This document shows, one piece after another, positions 1 through 5,798 of a stretch of DNA of 6,181 nucleotides. Every line of letters starts with the position of its first letter. Within the stretch, counting starts at the first letter, position 1. The notes beneath the pieces are model-generated. The model made no database searches. It worked only from the letters and a program-made list of their open reading frames with translations, and was not told the origin of the DNA. The position numbers and the translations under genes are program-made. The DNA comes from an uncultured Verrucomicrobiae bacterium (GTDB lineage Bacteria; Verrucomicrobiota; Verrucomicrobiia; Verrucomicrobiales; Akkermansiaceae): assembly GCA_937957985.1 (NCBI GenBank), contig CALGOH010000306.1, positions 1-6,181 on the forward strand, in the 5' to 3' direction.

Positions 1-2
1 TG

Positions 3-1142
3 CGCGAGCCCGGCCAGACGGCACGGCTCCAGGCCCTGATCGACCTCTATGCCGGCATGGACCCGGCCCAGCTTGAAGCCGAGGCGGACAAGCTCGACGG
101 ACTGCCGATGGGCGACCGGATCCTGGCCTCGGTGCTTCTTTTCAGCCGCTGGGCCGAGGTCGATCCGCAAGGGGCGATGGCCTACGCCAACGGCATGGGC
201 TTCGGGGGCATGTTCGCCAAGCCGACCATCCTGAGAAGCTGGGCCAGCACCGATCCGGTGAACGCGGCCCGGTACTACACGGAGAATCCGAACGAGTTCA
301 ACCGCATGGGGCGGGGCCCCGGCGGCCGGGGCGACGACGGGGCGGAGATCATCGCCCGTGAGTGGGCGAAGCTGGATCCGACGGCCGCGATGGCCTGGGC
401 GCAAGGTCTGGAGGGAAGCGAGCGGGGCGAGGCGATGATTTCGGTCATCGGCGAGGTCGCCGCCACGGATCCTTCCAAGGCCGCCTCGATGGCCGCGGGA
501 CTCGAGGGCGAGGAACAGGCCCGGGCCTACGGGGAAATCGCCGAACGCTGGGCGAGGGAGGACCTCGACGCGGCCGATGCGTGGGTTTCCACCTTGAGCG
601 GCGAGGCGAAGGACCGGGCGATGCGCGAGGTGATCGAGGTGCTCGCCAACCGTGACCCGGCCGCCGCCGCGAGCCGGATCGCCACCTTGTCCGACGAGGG
701 ACAGCGGGACCGGGCCATCGAAAGCGTGGCGGGTGCCTGGTCGCAGGACGATCCCGCCGGCGCGGCCGCCGGGCGCGCCACCCAGGAAACCAGCCAGGCC
801 GATGACGCGATGCGCCGCGTGATGGGAAACTGGGTCACCCAGGATGCCGCCGGAGCCCTTTCCTTCATCGAGTCCCAGCCTGCCGGCGACATGCGGGACG
901 GAGCCACCCAGACCTATCTCTGGATGAACCGCGACATGGAGCCCGGCAGCGCGATCGCCCTGGCGGAATCCATCACCGACGAGCGCGACCGTGCACGGTC
1001 GATCGGCATGACCGCCCGCCGCTGGATGGAGGAGGACGAAGCCGCGGCGCGGGCCTACATCGAGTCGAGCACGGTGCTCGACGACGGAATGAAGGAGCGA
1101 ATCCTCAGCGCTGACGGCGATGGCGACCGACGCGGTCGCTGA
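3..1142 (+). CDS. W...DP tandem-repeat protein, C-terminal part (5' end outside window)
   Basis: The frame is open from the left edge, so the true start lies upstream; the first internal ATG is at 57, but 18 further in-frame codons precede it. The visible 379 residues are almost wholly a tandem repeat of about 31 residues, with a tryptophan (or other hydrophobic residue) four residues before Asp-Pro and then an Ala-rich helix. Counting from the ATG at 57, repeats begin near W32, W62, W103, V134, W165, L196, W228, W259, W289 and W323. Asp-Pro is intact at 36, 66, 107, 138, 200 and 232 and degenerate in the others. A Gly/Arg-rich insertion (about residues 84-93) lengthens the third spacing to 41. 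The pattern suggests a helical-repeat solenoid, probably a binding scaffold. Similar W..xDP repeats are, from general knowledge, common in Verrucomicrobia and Planctomycetes hypothetical proteins. No catalytic motif is visible and the specific function is unknown. The stop is 7 bp from the convergent FHA gene's stop. Confidence 0.85.
   Translation, partial: REPGQTARLQALIDLYAGMDPAQLEAEADKLDGLPMGDRILASVLLFSRWAEVDPQGAMAYANGMGFGGMFAKPTILRSWASTDPVNAARYYTENPNEFNRMGRGPGGRGDDGAEIIAREWAKLDPTAAMAWAQGLEGSERGEAMISVIGEVAATDPSKAASMAAGLEGEEQARAYGEIAERWAREDLDAADAWVSTLSGEAKDRAMREVIEVLANRDPAAAASRIATLSDEGQRDRAIESVAGAWSQDDPAGAAAGRATQETSQADDAMRRVMGNWVTQDAAGALSFIESQPAGDMRDGATQTYLWMNRDMEPGSAIALAESITDERDRARSIGMTARRWMEEDEAAARAYIESSTVLDDGMKERILSADGDGDRRGR
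1123..1139. other. Hairpin at the convergent gene junction
   Basis: A perfect 6-bp inverted repeat (GCGACC, 5-nt spacer, GGTCGC) covers the last codons of the repeat-protein gene, just before its TGA. The two convergent stop codons are only 7 bp apart, so a bidirectional end signal is expected about here. No T-tract follows on either strand, so it is not a canonical intrinsic terminator; it may be chance in GC-rich sequence. Confidence 0.3.
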
Positions 1143-1149
1143 CGGAGCC

Positions 1150-1782
1150 CTACTCGTCGCCGGTCTCCTCGTCCGGGGAGGCCGCTTCCGTGTCTGCCGG
1201 AGCTTCCTCGGCAGGTAGGCCGTTCTTCATGTCCTGGACCATGGAGCGGCCGGGGTTCTCCTTGCTGTAGCGGATCGAGAGACCGAGGAAGAAGGCCCCC
1301 GCGGCCAGCACGAAGAACAGCAGGGTCATGAAGAAGTTTGCGGCCGCGCTGGGGGCCGATGATGACGCCACCGGGGCGGGAGCGGGTCGTTCGGGAGACC
1401 GGTTCCTCTTCGGCTTTTCCTCCGTCTCCTCCTTGATGATCGGGGATTCGCCGTCGGGCCGCTCTTTGGCCAGGGCCATCTGCTCGTCGGCGGTCAATGT
1501 GAAATGGAAGTCCACGTCGCCGATCTGGACGGTCAGACCGTCGAGCAGTTCGACCTTGTCCTGCGGCTTTCCGTTGAGCTTGGTGCCGTTGGTCGAGCCC
1601 AGATCGCGGAGCTGGTAGCCGCCCTCGATGCGCTCCATGACCGCGTGGTGGACCGAGATCGAGCCGCAATCGACCACGATGTCGTTCTCGCTTCCGCGCC
1701 CGAGCGTCACGCTTTTCCGGTCGAGCGCGAACCGGTAAGGCTGGGGGTTCTTGTCCGGGACGGTGATGGTGACTCGCGGCAT
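1150..1782 (-). CDS. FHA-domain protein with a single transmembrane segment
   Basis: The product is 210 residues. Residues about 1-98 form a forkhead-associated domain, a phosphothreonine-peptide binding module. The motif blocks are GRGSENDI (28-35, with G28/R29), SISVHHA (41-47, with S43 and H46) and STNGT..NG (63-71, with N65). R29, S43 and N65 match the usual phosphopeptide-contact positions, so binding is probably retained. The Arg usually found after the second Ser of the S.SRxHA block is Val44 here. A charged Pro/Lys/Glu/Ser-rich linker (about 105-147) leads to one hydrophobic helix (about 149-170) and an acidic 40-residue tail. The FHA domain is probably cytoplasmic and tethered to the inner membrane. 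I chose the ATG at 1782 because the FHA beta-strand (PRVTITVPD) begins there; the frame stays open into the bactofilin gene, but that part is antisense. No clear Shine-Dalgarno precedes it. The partner kinase and client are unknown. Confidence 0.88.
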   Translation of the reverse strand: MPRVTITVPDKNPQPYRFALDRKSVTLGRGSENDIVVDCGSISVHHAVMERIEGGYQLRDLGSTNGTKLNGKPQDKVELLDGLTVQIGDVDFHFTLTADEQMALAKERPDGESPIIKEETEEKPKRNRSPERPAPAPVASSSAPSAAANFFMTLLFFVLAAGAFFLGLSIRYSKENPGRSMVQDMKNGLPAEEAPADTEAASPDEETGDE

Positions 1783-1826
1783 ACGGATGAAACGGGGTTT
1801 GTGCGGGAGTTCTAGCGTGGAATCGC

Positions 1827-1899
1827 CGCCGATGGCACGGAAAATCCCGCGTTCGCCCGGATCTCCCGGCAAAGCGCCGATGGACGGGAAATCCCGGTT
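1827..1899. repeat. Imperfect direct repeat, two copies 48 bp apart
   Basis: Copy 1 (1827-1853) and copy 2 (1875-1899) both begin CGCCGATGG and continue ACGG(A/G)AAATCCCG...GTT. Aligned by eye, 24 of 27 columns match, with one substitution and two single-base gaps. The arrangement, between two divergent starts, is what a duplicated operator would look like. No regulator is identified. Confidence 0.6.
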
Positions 1900-1910
1900 G
1901 CCATCGGGGC
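1874..1910. promoter_or_regulatory. Compound dyad upstream of bactofilin start
   Basis: An outer inverted repeat CCGATGG (1877-1883) / CCATCGG (1901-1907) encloses an inner one, CGGG AAAT CCCG (1885-1896). Past one mismatch (1876/1908), two further pairs can form at the outside. The structure lies 25 bp before the bactofilin ATG and includes copy 2 of the direct repeat. It could be a protein-binding dyad in DNA or, if transcribed, a leader hairpin. No T-tract follows, so it is not an intrinsic terminator. Confidence 0.45.
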
Positions 1911-1935
1911 CCGGACCTGCTGGATTGTCCCCACC

Positions 1936-2256
1936 ATGGCGAACGCAACAAACGTGCTGGCGAGCGGCATCGACATCAACGGCTCGATCCGCTTTTCCAA
2001 CGACATGATCATCGACGGCAAGATCGAGGGCGAGATCATCTCCGAGAAGGGTCGCGTGACCATCGGTGAGAACGCCCAGATCAAGGGCGACGTGACCGCC
2101 GGCGAAGTGAAGGTCTTCGGCAAGGTCGAGGGCAAGATCACCTCCGAGCGCTGCGAGCTGAAGACCGACAGCCGGCTGATCGGCGACATCAAGACCAAGA
2201 GCATCGTGATGGAGGACGGCGCCTCCCATTCCGGTCGCTCGGAGATCGGCGGCTGA
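1936..2256 (+). CDS. Bactofilin family polymer-forming protein
   Basis: The product is 106 residues and matches the bactofilin fold (formerly DUF583): a repeating beta-helix with short hydrophobic strands and Gly turns. Recognisable pieces are GSIRFSNDMIIDGKIEGEI (16-34), VTIGENAQIKGDV (41-53), EVKVFGKVEGKI (57-68), ELKTDSRLIGDI (74-85) and a closing IVMEDGAS block. The family forms non-polar cytoskeletal filaments or patches in the cytoplasm, often on the inner membrane, and can position cell-wall enzymes or polar structures. This copy is essentially a bare core with short tails and no membrane segment, and lies at the short end of the family. The first in-frame ATG fits the usual short N-terminal lead. 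No Shine-Dalgarno is visible just upstream. The gene is divergent from the FHA gene and looks monocistronic, since a strong terminator follows 27 bp after its stop. Confidence 0.93.
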   Translation: MANATNVLASGIDINGSIRFSNDMIIDGKIEGEIISEKGRVTIGENAQIKGDVTAGEVKVFGKVEGKITSERCELKTDSRLIGDIKTKSIVMEDGASHSGRSEIGG

Positions 2257-2283
2257 GGCGGCCCGCGATCAATCTCTTTTCCG

Positions 2284-2319
2284 ACGGGGACGATCCATGA
2301 GGTCGTCCTCGTTTCTTTT
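2284..2319 (+). terminator. Rho-independent terminator after bactofilin gene
   Basis: A 12-bp stem with two G-U wobbles (2284-2295 pairing with 2301-2312) and a 5-nt loop is followed by TTTCTTTT. It lies 27 bp after the bactofilin stop. The T-tract fits the plus strand only. The convergent GYF_2 gene stop is at 2328, so that gene ends beside it without an obvious terminator of its own. Confidence 0.88.
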
Positions 2320-2327
2320 GCGGCGGA

Positions 2328-3149
2328 TCAGCGCAGGGTGAAGCCAACCTGTCCCGGCGCGTGCTGATGGGGGCGGAAGGCGAAGAAGTTCACCCCTTTG
2401 GTCATCTGCGCCATCACCGGGAACATCATGATGATTCCGATCGGCTGGATGAACATGCCGATGCAGCAGGTGAGGAACACGCCGCCGGAAAGCTTTGGTG
2501 CGGCCTTGAGGTCAGGGTAGGTCTCGACCGTGGTGTTCCAGTCGGTGGCGAGGCCCCTGAGCGCCTGGAACATCCAGTAGAGGTTGAAAAAGGGAATGAA
2601 CAGGAACCCGATCGCCTGTCCCGGGGAGGTGCGGGCGAGCCCGCCGGGCTGGAGGCATTTCCACGACCGGAATAGGGTGATGTAGAAGGGGATGAAGCTG
2701 AGGATCATGACCAGGTAGCCCAACATCCCGAGAATGCCGGCGATCATCACGCCCGTGACTTCACCGGTGCTGAGTTCCTGCCCGGTGTCCGGCGAGGCGT
2801 TGCGGCTGAGGATTCCGACCAGCAGGAAGCCGACCACGATCAGGGCAAGACCGCCCAGCAGCAGGCCGACCCACATGCCGAACAGCCCGTTGCCTACCTC
2901 GGGAGACGGATAGGGACCCGCGGGTTCATTGGCCGGCGCCGGGCCGGTCATGGTGCCGGGCGAGGCCTCGGCCGCCGGGAAAACCCCCTCAATCTGGCCG
3001 GCCGGCAGCCAGCTCTCCATTCCCTCGGCCCAGACCAGGGTTTCCCGGAGAATGTTTCCGCCGCTGGCGAATTCCACGAGCTGGGCACCGGTGTATGGCC
3101 CGAGCTGCTCCTCGCCCTGCATGACAAACCACTGTGACTCCGTGCTCAT
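2328..3149 (-). CDS. GYF_2-domain (DUF4339-type) multi-pass membrane protein
   Basis: The product is 273 residues. The N-terminal part (about 5-55) is a GYF_2/DUF4339 domain: W7 and F8, then GPYTGAQLVEFASGG, then TLVWAEGMESWLPA. This is a small module, probably for binding proline-rich or other partner peptides on the cytoplasmic side. A Pro/Ala-rich linker (about 58-87) follows, then four hydrophobic segments at about 89-114, 131-161, 178-197 and 223-249. The block GFLFIPFFNLYWMFQALRG (181-199) resembles a membrane core seen in other GYF_2 proteins of Verrucomicrobia and relatives (recalled, not searched). No enzymatic motif is visible and the function is unknown. The ATG at 3149 sits right before the GYF_2 domain; the longer open frame upstream is antisense to nothing useful and lies over the Lon-domain gene. 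The best Shine-Dalgarno is a weak CAGG. It is the last gene of the minus-strand run, 53 bp after the Lon-domain gene. Confidence 0.85.
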   Translation of the reverse strand: MSTESQWFVMQGEEQLGPYTGAQLVEFASGGNILRETLVWAEGMESWLPAGQIEGVFPAAEASPGTMTGPAPANEPAGPYPSPEVGNGLFGMWVGLLLGGLALIVVGFLLVGILSRNASPDTGQELSTGEVTGVMIAGILGMLGYLVMILSFIPFYITLFRSWKCLQPGGLARTSPGQAIGFLFIPFFNLYWMFQALRGLATDWNTTVETYPDLKAAPKLSGGVFLTCCIGMFIQPIGIIMMFPVMAQMTKGVNFFAFRPHQHAPGQVGFTLR

Positions 3150-3178
3150 CGCCTGTTGGAACGATTCGAAACAACCGG

Positions 3179-3195
3179 GTCTTGCGCGACAAGAC
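3179..3195 (-). other. Intergenic hairpin after the Lon-domain gene
   Basis: A perfect 6-bp inverted repeat, GTCTTG / CAAGAC with a 5-nt loop, begins 7 bp after the Lon-domain gene's stop. The minus-strand sequence after it is CCGGTTGTTTC, with no real T-tract, so termination would be weak. It may attenuate transcription into the GYF_2 gene or protect the 3' end of the upstream message. Chance is not excluded. Confidence 0.35.
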
Positions 3196-3202
3196 GCAAC
3201 TT

Positions 3203-3808
3203 TCACGGATCGAGCCGCGAACAGAGCCAGGCGATCCGTTCGGTCACCGATTCCATGCTCAGGAGATCGTGACGCTCGTCCGGATCGCGGATGAACTGCT
3301 GGCTGAGCACGTCGGCGAGGATCGCCGGATCGTCGATCCCCGAAGCCATCGAGTCGAAGGCATCCTTCACCTCGCCGGGAAGGCCGGCGGTGGCGCGGTC
3401 GGCGGCGTCCCGCAGCGCGTCCAGGGCGGCGCCGGCCTGGCTCGCGGGTTCGAAGATCTGGGCGATCGGGCGGATCCGGGCGGTCGGATAGTCGGTGCCC
3501 TCCAACCATTCGACGAAGCGGACCCGGATGACCCCGTGAAGGAGCAGGTTCGAGGTGCCGTCGTCCATCTCGCGCGACGCCCGGACGAGGCCGATGGTGC
3601 CGACCGGCGACACGCAGTCGGCGGGGTCCTCGGTTTCCTCGCCGAGGAGACGGGCGACCGCGAAGAAGCAGCTTCCGGCCAGGCTGTCCTCGAGCATCCT
3701 GCGGTAGCGGGGCTCGAAGATCCGGAGCGGCAGGCCGCCGTGGGGAAAAAGGGTGCAGTCCGGCAGCAGCATCGCGCCGCAGGTTTCCGGGATCTCGAGC
3801 GAGGACAT
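3203..3808 (-). CDS. Stand-alone Lon N-terminal (substrate-binding) domain protein
   Basis: The product is 201 residues and corresponds to the Lon protease N-terminal domain alone (PF02190, PUA-like fold), without the AAA+ ATPase or the Ser-Lys protease part. The family signature is clear: LLPDCTLFPHGGLPLRIFE (14-32), EPRYRRML (32-39), a VGTIGLV strand (69-75), then the DGTSNLLLHGVIRVRF block (83-98). The helical C-terminal part (about 120-200) is typical of these small proteins. It is probably a soluble cytoplasmic protein. In Lon this domain recognises substrates; the role of stand-alone versions is not established, and it should not be called a protease. The ATG at 3808 gives the usual short lead before the first strand. 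No close Shine-Dalgarno is present, and a 16-bp palindrome sits 14 bp upstream. The gene lies 56 bp after the zinc-ribbon gene and 53 bp before the GYF_2 gene. Confidence 0.9.
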   Translation of the reverse strand: MSSLEIPETCGAMLLPDCTLFPHGGLPLRIFEPRYRRMLEDSLAGSCFFAVARLLGEETEDPADCVSPVGTIGLVRASREMDDGTSNLLLHGVIRVRFVEWLEGTDYPTARIRPIAQIFEPASQAGAALDALRDAADRATAGLPGEVKDAFDSMASGIDDPAILADVLSQQFIRDPDERHDLLSMESVTERIAWLCSRLDP

Positions 3809-3822
3809 GCCGGGGCAAGGGA

Positions 3823-3838
3823 CTCCGCCCGGGCGGAG
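3823..3838. promoter_or_regulatory. Perfect 16-bp palindrome upstream of the Lon-domain gene
   Basis: CTCCGCCCGGGCGGAG is exactly self-complementary and lies 14 bp before the Lon-domain ATG. As RNA it would fold as a 6-bp GC stem with a CCGG loop near the ribosome binding region; as DNA it is a dyad suitable for a dimeric protein. On the minus strand no T-tract follows, which argues against a terminator for the upstream zinc-ribbon gene. Function is unproven. Confidence 0.4.
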
Positions 3839-3864
3839 GTGGCAATCGGAAAAGAAGCGAAAGG

Positions 3865-4254
3865 TCAGCGGCGCGGCTCGACCGCGTCGCAGGGCTCGCC
3901 GCAGTGGAGACAGCGGAACCCGCCGGTGAAGAAGATGCCGCAGACGACCCGCAGCCGGTAGCTGCCGAGGAGGCCGCGCGCCTTCGCGTTGATGGTGTTC
4001 GCGCTGGAGCGTCGCAGGACCTGGCCGCGGCACAGCGGGCAGCGGACGTCGGAACTGATCAGGAGGAACAGCAGACCGGAAACAACGGTCGTCGGCAGCA
4101 GGATGAAGCATGCAAGGATACCCCGTGGATCATGGAAGACGGTGCCCCAGATCACGGCGGCGGGCAGCAGGACGATGCCCAGCGTGAACAGGATCAGAAG
4201 CAGCGCCGAGAGACGGAGCCGGAAAAGCAGGGAACGGTTGGCGAATCGATGCAC
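3865..4254 (-). CDS. Small two-TM membrane protein with a split zinc-ribbon-like cysteine pattern
   Basis: The product is 129 residues and I do not recognise a named family. A basic N-terminus (R4, R7, R12, R14) precedes two hydrophobic helices at about 15-39 and 45-67. A short cytoplasmic part follows with two CxxC pairs, CPLC (72-75) and CLHC (115-118), plus C105 and C122. The two pairs are what a treble-clef or rubredoxin-like zinc ribbon would use, with about 40 residues between them. By the positive-inside rule both termini should face the cytoplasm. The start is GTG at 4254, with GGAG about 11 bases upstream; no ATG is available in frame near it. It lies 76 bp after dnaB. Metal binding is inferred from the cysteines only. 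The open frame, membrane helices and paired cysteines make it a likely real gene. Confidence 0.75.
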   Translation of the reverse strand: MHRFANRSLLFRLRLSALLLILFTLGIVLLPAAVIWGTVFHDPRGILACFILLPTTVVSGLLFLLISSDVRCPLCRGQVLRRSSANTINAKARGLLGSYRLRVVCGIFFTGGFRCLHCGEPCDAVEPRR

Positions 4255-4330
4255 GACGCGGAAGTCTCCAACCCATCGTTTCGAGCGGGGCAGCCGTCAA
4301 ACAGAACTACGGATTTCCTGATAGAAAATG

Positions 4331-5749
4331 TTAGTCATTCTCCCTGGCCCGCGATTCGAAGCGCATCAGCTCGGCGATGAAGGTCAGCGGAACGTGGCCG
4401 GTTTCGCCGTTCCGGTTCTTGGCGAGCACCAGCTCGGACTTGCCGGCCAGCTCCTCTTTCTCCTCCTCGGTCTCGGCGTAGTAGGCGCTGCGGTAGAGCA
4501 GGCCGATCATGTCGGCATCCTGCTCGATGGTGCCGGATTCCCGCAGGTCGGACATCCGGGGGACGCCGAGGGACGAGCCGGTCCGGCCTTCGGGCCCGCG
4601 GTTGAGCTGGGCGAGGACCACGATGGGGACGTTCAGTTCCTTGGCGAGGCCCTTGATGCCGGCGGAGATCTCACCGATCTCGCGCTCGCGGGAATTGGCG
4701 GCCTGGCGGGTGTTGGACTTGAGGAGCTGGAGGTAGTCGATGGCGATCAGGCCGATGTTGTCCTCGCGCTTGCGGCGGCGCGCCTTGGCACGAAGCGTCT
4801 CGATCGGGATGCCGGCGGTGTCGTCGATCCACAGCTTCGCCTCCGCGATCTCCTGGGAGGCTCGCTTGAGCTTGATGAGGTCCTCCTTCACCGGCTTGAA
4901 GCCCTTGCCGATCCGGCGCAGCGCGAACCGGTCGCGGGGGCAGACGAGCCGCCGGACCATCTGGAAGGCGGTCATTTCGCAGGAAAACACCAGCGTCGGC
5001 GTGCTTTGATCGACACAGATGTGCTCGACGATGTTCATCATCAGTGAGGTCTTGCCCATCGATGGCCGGGCGGCGATGACGAACATTTCCCCCGGTTTCA
5101 GCCCCTTGCTCATGTGGTCAAGGTCCTGGTAGCCCGTGGCGAGGCCCTGCACCTCGACCTCGCCGGCGAGCACCTCCTGGAAGCGCGTCATCACCTCGCT
5201 CACCGACTCGCGGATGTCGAACCCAGCCGCGGTCTCGGCGCTCTGGCGGATGCCGAGCACCTCCTGCTCGACCTGGTCGAGGAGCTTGCCGGTGTCCTCC
5301 GGATTGTCGTAGGCCTCCGAGATCGACTCGGTGCAGGTGCGGATGATCGAGCGCAGGACGTGCTTCTCCTTGACGATCCTGAGGTGGGTGGCGAAGTGCG
5401 CCGCGTTCGGGGCGTAGGTGTAGATGTCGGCGACCGCGGCCCGGCCGCCGAGGTCGTCGAGGACGCCGCGGTCGTGGAGCAGTTGGACCAGGGAAACCAG
5501 CTCGATCTCGGTGCCCTTGTCGTTGAGTTCGCAAAGCGTCTCGTAGAGCAGGCCGTGGGCCGGCAGGTAGAAGTGCTCGCGGGTCAGGTTCTCCTCGCGG
5601 GCCCGGGTGATCCACTGCTCCGGATCCTTGAGCATCGAAGAAAGGATGCTCTTCTCCGGACCCTGGGCGCTCGGCAGGGTGCGGGTGTTTTCCTCGGAAT
5701 CGGAGGAGGGGGCGGACTGGAGGACGGGTGCTTCGGTGGAGACGGGCAT
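4331..5749 (-). CDS. dnaB: Replicative DNA helicase DnaB
   Basis: The product is 472 residues, a normal DnaB length. The homohexamer encircles the lagging strand at the replication fork and unwinds DNA using ATP. After a 27-residue low-complexity lead, the N-terminal DnaB domain covers about 28-130 (EKSILSSML, HFYLPAHGLLYETL, YTYAPNAAHFATHLRIVKEK). A linker helix (about 140-170) leads to the RecA-like C-terminal domain (about 195-465). Key motifs are Walker A RPSMGKTS (228-235), catalytic Glu in FSCEM (E258), Walker B LIAIDYLQLL (334-343), the LAQLNRG sensor motif (379-385), DLRESGTIEQDAD (401-413) and the AKNRNGETG arginine-finger block (443-451). No intein interrupts it. I chose the ATG at 5749. 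An in-frame TTG at 5836 would add 29 unlikely residues and begin inside the rplI terminator. AGGA about 12 bases upstream is a weak Shine-Dalgarno. rplI next door is a common bacterial arrangement. Confidence 0.97.
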   Translation of the reverse strand: MPVSTEAPVLQSAPSSDSEENTRTLPSAQGPEKSILSSMLKDPEQWITRAREENLTREHFYLPAHGLLYETLCELNDKGTEIELVSLVQLLHDRGVLDDLGGRAAVADIYTYAPNAAHFATHLRIVKEKHVLRSIIRTCTESISEAYDNPEDTGKLLDQVEQEVLGIRQSAETAAGFDIRESVSEVMTRFQEVLAGEVEVQGLATGYQDLDHMSKGLKPGEMFVIAARPSMGKTSLMMNIVEHICVDQSTPTLVFSCEMTAFQMVRRLVCPRDRFALRRIGKGFKPVKEDLIKLKRASQEIAEAKLWIDDTAGIPIETLRAKARRRKREDNIGLIAIDYLQLLKSNTRQAANSREREIGEISAGIKGLAKELNVPIVVLAQLNRGPEGRTGSSLGVPRMSDLRESGTIEQDADMIGLLYRSAYYAETEEEKEELAGKSELVLAKNRNGETGHVPLTFIAELMRFESRAREND

Positions 5750-5768
5750 GTGAACGGCGCATCCTGCC

Positions 5769-5782
5769 CCCGGCGCGCCGGG
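5769..5782. promoter_or_regulatory. Perfect 14-bp palindrome upstream of dnaB
   Basis: CCCGGCGCGCCGGG is exactly self-complementary and ends 19 bp before the dnaB ATG. It could be a dimer binding site or a stem near the ribosome binding region. Self-complementary GC runs arise by chance in this base composition, so the functional claim is weak. Confidence 0.35.
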
Positions 5783-5798
5783 TCGGTCAATCTGGGCA

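Larger units (their letters stand above)
1783..1935. promoter_or_regulatory. Divergent intergenic region between FHA and bactofilin genes
   Basis: These 153 bp must hold the 5' signals of both the minus-strand FHA gene and the plus-strand bactofilin gene. I see no convincing -35/-10 pair for either: TAGAAC on the minus strand (1811-1817 area) and TTGCCA on the plus strand (1898-1903) are at best weak matches. The region is instead dominated by a direct repeat and a compound dyad, listed separately. Both genes lack a clear Shine-Dalgarno next to their ATG. Confidence 0.5.

Noticed and set aside
1110..1145. GCTGACGG direct repeat, 28 bp apart, around the end of the repeat-protein gene
   Set aside because: Eight bases at the end of a low-complexity GC-rich coding region is within chance; no other structure supports a function.
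1783..2229. A longer FHA protein starting within the bactofilin gene on the minus strand
   Set aside because: The added 149 residues are antisense to bactofilin and the intergenic repeats; the FHA fold starts at the ATG at 1782.
3150..3845. A 505-codon reading of the GYF_2 gene extending upstream across the Lon-domain gene
   Set aside because: The added part is Arg/Pro-rich shadow translation of the Lon-domain gene; the GYF_2 domain starts at the ATG at 3149.
4255..4330. Possible promoter before the zinc-ribbon gene: TTGACG on the minus strand at 4295-4300
   Set aside because: The -35 match is good but no acceptable -10 lies 16-18 bp downstream (GATGGG at best), so I did not list it as a promoter.
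5118..5762. A 214-codon minus-strand open frame beginning at an ATG just upstream of dnaB, with a GGGGGCAGG before it
   Set aside because: It lies wholly over dnaB in another frame and its translation is Arg/Pro/His-rich low complexity, typical of a GC-rich shadow frame; dnaB is unambiguous.
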